5,514 nt of DNA from Deltaproteobacteria bacterium. GTDB taxonomy: Bacteria > Desulfobacterota > Binatia > UBA9968. A model generated the notes under the pieces. That model saw only the letters and a program-made list of their open reading frames with translations, ran no database searches and was not told where the DNA came from. Positions 1 to 4,825 of the stretch are shown in pieces. The DNA lies in NCBI GenBank assembly GCA_005878685.1, contig VBLN01000123.1:1-5514 (forward strand), read 5' to 3'. Position 1 is the stretch's first letter. Every line of letters begins with the position of its first letter. Position numbers and translations under genes: made by a program.

Positions 1-1122
1 AACCTCGCGCGTCGCGCCTACCCTGTTGGCCGGCCCGGTCGGCTTCCCGAACCGCTCGGGATCCCGATCGGCCCGGTAAAGGCGCTCGCCTGGAAGATAC
101 CGCACGCCGACGACGCGCAGCGGATCCTGTTCATCGAAAATGAGCTCTGTGACATGGCTGCGGGTGCGTATCTCCAGTCGGCCGGTAGCCTTCGCCGTGT
201 TGATGCGCTCCCGCGTTCCGGCTCGATGCCCTCTCTCGTCGATCGCCATGGGAATCGCGATGAGCCCGGCGCCATGCCGCTCGACAACCCGGACATCGTT
301 GGGATCGAATTTCGCTCGGAGATGCTCCTCGCCAAAGAAAGGCCGGTCCCAGAAATGGATCGGAAGACGTTCGCGATGAGATGCCGCGGCCTCGAGCGCG
401 ATCTCGCCGATGGATAGATCGCGGTGATGGATCGCTTCGCCGGCCAGATCGATCACGTCCGCAAACTGAGTCGGTAGCCACCCCTCGGTGCCGTGCCCGC
501 CGGAGCCGTCGCGATAGAGACAGTTCTCGACTCGCGCGAAGTACTTGGTCATCTCTCCAGGCGCCCAACTCGCGTCGCCCGTGGCGTCGCGGATCGTCTG
601 CCAATCGCTGTCGTGCGGCCGGATGATGATCATCGCGTAATGCGCCGTGCAGCCGCCGAGCGTGCGGGCGCGCGGATAGTAGACGCCCCGGCGCTCGGCT
701 TCGTACTTCGGATCTTGCTGCTGGCGCGACTCGTCCGAGTAATGCCGGACGTAGTGATCGAGACGCATCGCCTCGTCCTCGGTGGCGAGACCATGGAGCA
801 CCGGGACCTGATAGTTCCAGGGCTCTTCCTCGCCTCCGGCCTCCAGCAGCAACACCTTGCGTCCCGCCTCGGCTAGGCGCGCCGCGACCGTGCCGCCGCC
901 GGCGCCTGAACCGACGACGATATATTCATAGTCACCCTCCCCCACAACCGCGGGCGCACGGACCGCTGATGAGGATGTCTCCTGCTTCCCGCCTTGGCGG
1001 AACATCGACGCGCAGCCGTTGGCCAGCGCCGCAATTCCGGCGGCGGATGCCGCCAAGAGACGATGGAAGCGCCGCCGCGTGATGCCGGCTTTTTTTTCTC
1101 CGCTCGGTTCCTCGGGATTCAT
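1..1122 (-). CDS. GMC-family FAD oxidoreductase with Tat signal (partial, C-terminus beyond left edge)
   Basis: The frame is open for 374 codons from the ATG at 1122 to the window edge. Residues 15-21 read TRRRFHR, a twin-arginine motif, followed by an Ala-rich hydrophobic stretch (22-34), so export by Tat to the periplasm is likely. C37 in LANGC could be a weak lipobox. The FAD Rossmann fold starts at about 65, with GSGAGGG at 71-77 and the ribose-binding acid E94. The GMC signature region is PRARTLGGCTAHYAMI (149-165). H161 falls where choline oxidase carries its covalently bound FAD. Residues 275-340 match the later FAD-domain strand region (GTRERINTA, then RLEIRTRSHVTEL). GMC enzymes usually have about 530-600 residues, so the C-terminal substrate domain with the catalytic His is missing here. 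AAGGA at 1129-1133 lies 6 bases before the ATG, and the start is only 11 bases after the cytochrome stop, so co-transcription and translational coupling are likely. The substrate cannot be named. Codons 9-11 contain a run of eight A. Confidence 0.92.
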   Translation of the reverse strand, partial: MNPEEPSGEKKAGITRRRFHRLLAASAAGIAALANGCASMFRQGGKQETSSSAVRAPAVVGEGDYEYIVVGSGAGGGTVAARLAEAGRKVLLLEAGGEEEPWNYQVPVLHGLATEDEAMRLDHYVRHYSDESRQQQDPKYEAERRGVYYPRARTLGGCTAHYAMIIIRPHDSDWQTIRDATGDASWAPGEMTKYFARVENCLYRDGSGGHGTEGWLPTQFADVIDLAGEAIHHRDLSIGEIALEAAASHRERLPIHFWDRPFFGEEHLRAKFDPNDVRVVERHGAGLIAIPMAIDERGHRAGTRERINTAKATGRLEIRTRSHVTELIFDEQDPLRVVGVRYLPGERLYRADRDPERFGKPTGPANRVGATREV

Positions 1123-1133
1123 GGCTGGTCCTT

Positions 1134-3653
1134 TCAAAAAGTCTTCAGGAACTCGATCAGAGCGCGCTTGTCCTCGTCGCCGAGGCCGGGCTCTTCCTTG
1201 AACATGCTCGTGCCGAAGTAGTGGCCGCGATTGACGATGAAGTCCGGACATTTGTTGAGCTCCAGCAGCGGATCGACGAGATCCGCGAAAACCTTGCGCG
1301 CCTCGTCGTCGGTCGCGTTCACCGGCAGCGACTTGAGGTCGTGCTTGGCCTTGAGCAAGAGATCGAGGACTTTTTTGTCGTGCCTGAGCCGCTCCGCCGG
1401 GTCCGAACTCTCGGCTAAAATATTTAAGTTGGCGAGGAGATTGATCGGCGTTCCCGTGGGGATCGGCCCGATCTGGACGCCGCCGTCGCGGAAAATCCAC
1501 GGGAACCAGCGCTCGAGCGGGTCGCGCAGTTTCTGCAGCTCGTCGGGCAAATAGCCCCGCGCGACTCGGATATACGTGGTCGTCGTCGTTCGGTCCATGC
1601 GGCCGGGAACCTTGTCGCCGAGAAGCAAATCCTTGTCGCGTTTCTCGGGCCAGAGCATCTTTTCGATCGAGTCCTCGAACGACTTCATGCGCGCCTCGAC
1701 CGAAGGGCTCGGATCGAAGCGGCCCACGGTGTTGTTCAGCAGGAACGGCGCCGTGGACCAAAGGCTGATCAACGATGCCGGCCGCGTGTAGCCGCGCCCG
1801 CCCGCCGGCATCTTGTACGGCATGGGCTTTCCGGTCACGGGATGATACACGGTGATCTCTCCGACCGAGGGCAGGTCCTTGTACGATTGCGAGGAAAAAT
1901 TGTCCCAGATGTCACCGGCGATCGCGTTGGTCGCGAGCGGGCTGCACGCGTTGGTTTCGAGCAAGGTCACCGGCACGCGCAGCTCGGTGGAGAGAAAATT
2001 ATTTTCCAGAAAGTCGTCGGCCATGACGACCTCGCGCATCTGCTTCTTGAATGCATCGCTCTTAGTCCACTCCCAATAGCGCTTCCAGCAATCGAGATAG
2101 CCGGCGCCGTTGCAGCCCGCGGGATCGACACCCACGGCCGGCGTCGGGATCTTGCTCGAATGGCAGCGCGCGCAGCGCTCGCCGAAAATTTCCTTGCCGC
2201 GGGTGAGCTGCGCGATATTTTTGGTGAGATAGGCCTCGCCGCCCGGAGCGTCTTTCAGCTTCTGCGGCGTGGCCGTCTTCAGGAAGAAGAGCGCCATATT
2301 GGGTGTTTGCGCCTCGGTCGCTTCCCAGTAGGTCGAGTTCTGCCGCGCGACTTTGATTTCGATCGGCGTCGTCGGCTTGCCGCCGACGAGCGCGTTGAAA
2401 TGCAGCAACCACTCTTCGCTGAAGAGACCGATGTTGAGATAGACGCGGTTCAGCGCGCCCAATCCGCCCACCGAATCGGCGCCGTCCTTCAAGACGCGCG
2501 GCGCCCAGACGGTGGCGGGCGGCTGAAAAAATTGCGCCAGCCAATGGTCCGGCGGAACGTAGTTGTTGAACTGCTTGTTGTCGAGGCTCCCGCCCGCCAG
2601 CGTCTCCTTGCCCCAGCGCTTGGCGTTCTCCAAGCGCGCGCCGAGGCTGTAGACCGCGTTCATCGTGCGCGGGTTGTTGATGTTGTCGGTGGAGACGAGC
2701 GAGGTGTCGAGCGCACCCGGCCGAGAGGTATGGAACAATTGATAGACGAAGCTCGTCGGGTCCGCCTCCCAGACGAAGATGCGGTCGACCCAGAAATACT
2801 GCGCGCCGACGTTCGAGCTCAAATTCTCCCATTTGGGATTTTCCGGATCCGCCGGCGGCTTCAGCGGGTTCGGCCCGACGTGGCAGAAGCCGCATGACAT
2901 GCCGACGCGGAAAGGCTTTATCAAATCCTTCGAGTCGTAATAGTCAGGATCGTTGTAATAGCGCACCGGGTCCCATTTTTTCGCCGCCGCTTCGTCAAAA
3001 TCCGGATTGGGAAAGAGCCTGAGACCGACGATGCCGCTCGCGTACCCGTAGTAGGAGCCGAGCGGCATGTTCTTCCCGCGCGCCCCGATCTTCACGCCGG
3101 GATATTTCATCTCGTTCTCGAACGGGTCCGGCGGGCAGTCCGCCCGACGCTTGTCGAGCCATAGGCCGAAGCGCTCGGGATCGGGACCGGTCGCTTTCTC
3201 GAAGCACGGTTCGTTCACGAGACCGAGGTAGTTCCAGCGGTTGCTGCGGCTGAATTTGTACTTGTCCTTGATGCGCACCTTCTTCTCGGGCGAGAGTGTC
3301 GGATCGCGCTCAGGATCGTAGGATGAAAGGGTTTTTAAAAAATCCAAAGCGCCGGCGCTCTTGACCGAGATCGTGTCCCAGAAGCGGTCGTTGCCGCCCG
3401 TCCAGACGATCCAGGTGTTGCGGCCTTTGACCTCGTCCAACGTCAGCACGACGATGCTCTTGTTGTTCTGATCCATCTCGCGGAAGTAGTCTTCGTCGGC
3501 GGCTGGAAACGACGACACCCCGCGCGCGGCGCTCCGCGCCTCATCGAAGACCTGTCCCGGGCGCGGCTCCAGTTTGCCGCAACTCGAGAGGATCATCGAA
3601 CAGAGCAACAACAGCATGCCAATCCTCTCCCTGCTGTTCCTACCCATGGCCAT
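1134..3653 (-). CDS. Large dihaem c-type cytochrome lipoprotein, RoxA-like / dihaem peroxidase-like
   Basis: The protein has 839 residues. Residues 1-25 form a lipoprotein signal: basic start, hydrophobic core (IGMLLLLCSMIL) and lipobox LSSC with C25, implying a membrane-anchored periplasmic protein. Two haem c sites are visible: CGFCH at 254-258 and CARCH at 494-498, 240 residues apart. The second opens a cytochrome-c fold whose later segment, RPASLISLWSTAPFLLNN (624-641), matches the RPxxxxxWxTAPYLHNG signature of dihaem peroxidases and RoxA-type rubber oxygenases. The usual His is Leu here. The C-terminus, GLGDEDKRALIEFLKTF, is a typical terminal cytochrome-c helix. The protein is longer than classical CcpA/MauG (about 320-400) and RoxA (about 680 residues). 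Six further cysteines (150, 173, 514, 522, 570, 802) may form disulfides. It probably takes electrons from the GMC enzyme encoded 11 bases downstream, or acts as a haem oxygenase/peroxidase. The dihaem lipoprotein call is firm; the RoxA-like placement is inferred from motif memory. Confidence 0.9.
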   Translation of the reverse strand: MAMGRNSRERIGMLLLLCSMILSSCGKLEPRPGQVFDEARSAARGVSSFPAADEDYFREMDQNNKSIVVLTLDEVKGRNTWIVWTGGNDRFWDTISVKSAGALDFLKTLSSYDPERDPTLSPEKKVRIKDKYKFSRSNRWNYLGLVNEPCFEKATGPDPERFGLWLDKRRADCPPDPFENEMKYPGVKIGARGKNMPLGSYYGYASGIVGLRLFPNPDFDEAAAKKWDPVRYYNDPDYYDSKDLIKPFRVGMSCGFCHVGPNPLKPPADPENPKWENLSSNVGAQYFWVDRIFVWEADPTSFVYQLFHTSRPGALDTSLVSTDNINNPRTMNAVYSLGARLENAKRWGKETLAGGSLDNKQFNNYVPPDHWLAQFFQPPATVWAPRVLKDGADSVGGLGALNRVYLNIGLFSEEWLLHFNALVGGKPTTPIEIKVARQNSTYWEATEAQTPNMALFFLKTATPQKLKDAPGGEAYLTKNIAQLTRGKEIFGERCARCHSSKIPTPAVGVDPAGCNGAGYLDCWKRYWEWTKSDAFKKQMREVVMADDFLENNFLSTELRVPVTLLETNACSPLATNAIAGDIWDNFSSQSYKDLPSVGEITVYHPVTGKPMPYKMPAGGRGYTRPASLISLWSTAPFLLNNTVGRFDPSPSVEARMKSFEDSIEKMLWPEKRDKDLLLGDKVPGRMDRTTTTTYIRVARGYLPDELQKLRDPLERWFPWIFRDGGVQIGPIPTGTPINLLANLNILAESSDPAERLRHDKKVLDLLLKAKHDLKSLPVNATDDEARKVFADLVDPLLELNKCPDFIVNRGHYFGTSMFKEEPGLGDEDKRALIEFLKTF

Positions 3654-3657
3654 CGTT

Positions 3658-3665
3658 CCTCCTTT
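3658..3665 (-). promoter_or_regulatory. Ribosome binding site of the dihaem cytochrome gene
   Basis: The minus strand reads AAAGGAGG here. The spacing is 4 bases to the ATG at 3653 and 10 bases to a second in-frame ATG (Met3, at 3647). Either start gives the same lipoprotein signal peptide, so the mature protein is unaffected. The upstream ATG was kept as the default. Confidence 0.8.
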
Positions 3666-3797
3666 CGGCCCATGTCGCGAAGCTCTTCTCGCTCACGTTT
3701 ATTTTCAAAATCACCATGAATCAGGTCTTAGGATGCGACATCTCCTCGCCTAAAGATTCCCTGCACTGCTTCTTTCTCAAAGCCCTCCGTTCTGATG

Positions 3798-3892
3798 CTC
3801 AGCCTCAAAAACAAGAAAAAAGTCCGGCTGAGAACGCAGTCCGGGCTAATGTAAAACGAATCAAAGATGTGATGGAATTTAGAAACTCAGCC
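3798..3892. repeat. Three-copy 7-mer: two direct, one inverted, around the terminator
   Basis: Plus-strand CTCAGCC occurs at 3798-3804 and 3886-3892. Its exact complement GGCTGAG lies between them at 3826-3832, inside the descending arm of the terminator hairpin. The pairing of 3798-3804 with 3826-3832 is extended by CGTTCT (3788-3793) with AGAACG (3831-3836), leaving a small bulge in the left arm. Either outer copy could therefore pair with the middle copy in RNA and compete with the terminator stem. Confidence 0.6.
3816..3847 (-). terminator. Rho-independent terminator (gene end or leader attenuator)
   Basis: Read on the minus strand, the hairpin is AGCCCGG, a bulged A, CTG, hexaloop CGTTCT, CAG, then CCGGACT, followed by a T-tract (TTTTTTC, then TTGTTTTT). 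The stem has nine pairs, one C-A mismatch and one bulge. It could end transcripts of the racemase-like gene, whose stop lies 124 bases upstream. Because a candidate promoter sits between that stop and the hairpin, it could instead act as an attenuator in the leader of the cytochrome/GMC unit. On the plus strand the mismatch becomes a U-G wobble, but there is no T-tract on that side. Confidence 0.65.
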
Positions 3893-3919
3893 TATCATCT
3901 GGTGGCTTAATAAGCGCCC

Positions 3920-3947
3920 ATTAGTACAGTGACGCACCGGCTGTCAA
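3920..3947 (-). promoter_or_regulatory. Candidate sigma70 promoter for the cytochrome/GMC unit
   Basis: On the minus strand a perfect TTGACA -35 box (3942-3947) is followed after 16 bases by ACTAAT (3920-3925), which matches TATAAT at 4 of 6 positions. The predicted start is near 3913, giving a leader of about 260 bases before the cytochrome ATG. The small palindrome GCTTA-A-TAAGC (3905-3915) overlaps the predicted start and could be an operator. The -10 box is only fair, so this is a candidate. Confidence 0.45.
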
Positions 3948-3971
3948 GACAAAAATTCGTCGACGTCCACT

Positions 3972-4697
3972 TTAAAGCATCTCTTCAAGCAGTCTGCCGT
4001 AGCCTTTGACTGGTTGCCTGACGCGGAGTCGCTTCTGCACGGCCCAAACGCGCGCCGGCACCGGGTGGACGACCGGGACCTGCAGGTCTTCTTCAAGGAG
4101 ACGGATGATATCTAACGTGCGCCAGCCAGAACCTAGCATATAGATGGCATCAGCCTCAGGATGCTGCAAGAAAGCCTTCTTAGTATGGGCATAGACTTCC
4201 TGAGAAGAAAGTCTCCCGACATCTTCGAAGGCGACAGGAATCCCTTCCATGGCCATGACATTGAATCCCGCCTCCTGGAAGTAACGAGAGAACATGTCGT
4301 TGATCTTCCCCGTAAAGTAGGTCACACCGACAAATTTTTTAACCTTGAGAGCCCGCAAGGCCTCGACTTGAGTCATGCTGGCCGTCACAACCGGAACCCC
4401 GTACTTCTTTTCCCACTGCGCGATGATCCCGGCCTCTCCTTTATAACCATGACTCATGAAAGGCGGCGCACCTTCAGGATGGATGAGATCGACCTTGTAC
4501 TCGGCCAATTCCGCCACTTTGGATTGGTACGCGTCGAGCGCCTCGCGAAACTCATCCTCGGTCCCCTTGCGGAATCCCACAAAGAGCGGAATCACGCCGA
4601 CCCCCTCCGGGAGCAGACGGATAAACTCCTCCAGAGATCCCGGCCTCATCGTGGGCTTGATCACACCGACTACCCCGCGCCAACTGGTGTAGGACAT
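3972..4697 (-). CDS. Maleate isomerase / arylmalonate decarboxylase / Asp-Glu racemase superfamily protein lacking cysteine
   Basis: The product has 241 residues, the usual size for single-chain maleate isomerase or arylmalonate decarboxylase. The ATG at 4697 was chosen over an in-frame TTG at 4772 because GGGAGGAG sits 7 bases upstream and the extra N-terminus resembles nothing in the family. Two Rossmann-like halves are visible. The first has the loop HPEGAPPFMSHG (73-84), then VPVVTASMTQVEALRALKVKKFVGVTYF (101-128), the superfamily pattern of a Thr/Ser turn followed by ALxALxxKKxxxxT. The second has AIYMLGSGWRTLDII (184-198), then VPVVHPVPARVWAVQ (207-221). In characterised members this second loop bears a catalytic Cys. 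Here it reads GSGW, and the whole protein has no Cys, so canonical two-cysteine chemistry is impossible. The soluble protein probably acts on a small dicarboxylate or related acid; the substrate is unknown. It is divergent from the rhodanese gene. Family call fairly sure, reaction not. Confidence 0.82.
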   Translation of the reverse strand: MSYTSWRGVVGVIKPTMRPGSLEEFIRLLPEGVGVIPLFVGFRKGTEDEFREALDAYQSKVAELAEYKVDLIHPEGAPPFMSHGYKGEAGIIAQWEKKYGVPVVTASMTQVEALRALKVKKFVGVTYFTGKINDMFSRYFQEAGFNVMAMEGIPVAFEDVGRLSSQEVYAHTKKAFLQHPEADAIYMLGSGWRTLDIIRLLEEDLQVPVVHPVPARVWAVQKRLRVRQPVKGYGRLLEEML

Positions 4698-4702
4698 AAT
4701 CT

Positions 4703-4710
4703 CTCCTCCC
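4703..4710 (-). promoter_or_regulatory. Ribosome binding site fixing the racemase-like start
   Basis: The minus strand reads GGGAGGAG, with GGAGG 7 bases before the ATG at 4697. This is an optimal site. The upstream in-frame TTG at 4772 falls between the two divergent -35 boxes, upstream of the predicted transcript start, which rules it out as a start if that promoter is right. Confidence 0.85.
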
Positions 4711-4729
4711 TTAGGACAGATGGCTGCAG

Positions 4730-4757
4730 ATATTACGCCAAGCGAAGGCAAAGTCAA
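4730..4757 (-). promoter_or_regulatory. Candidate sigma70 promoter of the racemase-like gene
   Basis: On the minus strand TTGACT (4752-4757, 5 of 6 matches) is followed after 16 bases by TAATAT (4730-4735, 4 of 6 matches). The predicted start is near 4723, giving a short leader of about 26 bases that contains the ribosome site. Its -35 box is only 8 bases from that of the divergent rhodanese promoter. Confidence 0.5.
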
Positions 4758-4765
4758 AGAGATCG

Positions 4766-4794
4766 TTGGCAACCGCCTTTAGAAATTCTATATT
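4766..4794 (+). promoter_or_regulatory. Sigma70 promoter of the rhodanese gene
   Basis: TTGGCA (4766-4771, 5 of 6 matches) and TATATT (4789-4794, 5 of 6 matches) are separated by an ideal 17 bases. Transcription would start near 4801, about 25 bases before the ATG at 4826. An inverted repeat ATTCT-N7-AGAAT (4785-4801) surrounds the -10 box and could be a repressor site, though it is AT-rich and may be chance. Confidence 0.6.
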
Positions 4795-4825
4795 CAAGAA
4801 TCTCTCTCCATCTTGGAATCCTACG

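Larger units (their letters stand above)
3654..3971. other. AT-rich intergenic region with leader of the cytochrome/GMC unit
   Basis: This 318-base gap lies between two minus-strand genes and is clearly AT-richer than its surroundings. For example, 3841-3900 has 23 G+C in 60. It holds a candidate promoter (3920-3947), an intrinsic-terminator hairpin (3816-3847), three copies of a CTCAGCC/GGCTGAG 7-mer, and the ribosome site of the cytochrome gene. No convincing promoter was found between the terminator and the gene start. A 64-codon plus-strand frame (3716-3910) has no ribosome site or recognisable domain and is not called. Confidence 0.7.

Noticed and set aside
1090..1097. Run of eight A (minus strand) near the GMC start, a possible slippage or phase-variation site
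   Set aside because: It simply encodes Glu-Lys-Lys (residues 9-11) before the Tat motif. One short run with no supporting stem-loop or alternative frame is not enough.
1842..2897. 351-codon plus-strand open frame
   Set aside because: It lies entirely antisense to the dihaem cytochrome gene, is rich in Arg, Ala and Val as expected of a GC-rich shadow frame, and has no recognisable domain.
3716..3910. 64-codon plus-strand frame in the intergenic region
   Set aside because: No ribosome site precedes it, no domain or signal is seen, and it is opposite to the proposed leader with its terminator.
3952..3970. CGTCGACG palindrome followed by a T-run just after the racemase-like stop
   Set aside because: The palindrome leaves no room for a loop, so it cannot form a proper terminator hairpin; the structure at 3816-3847 is much better.
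4698..4772. 25-residue N-terminal extension of the racemase-like protein from a TTG
   Set aside because: The ATG at 4697 has an optimal ribosome site, and the extension would begin upstream of the predicted transcript start.
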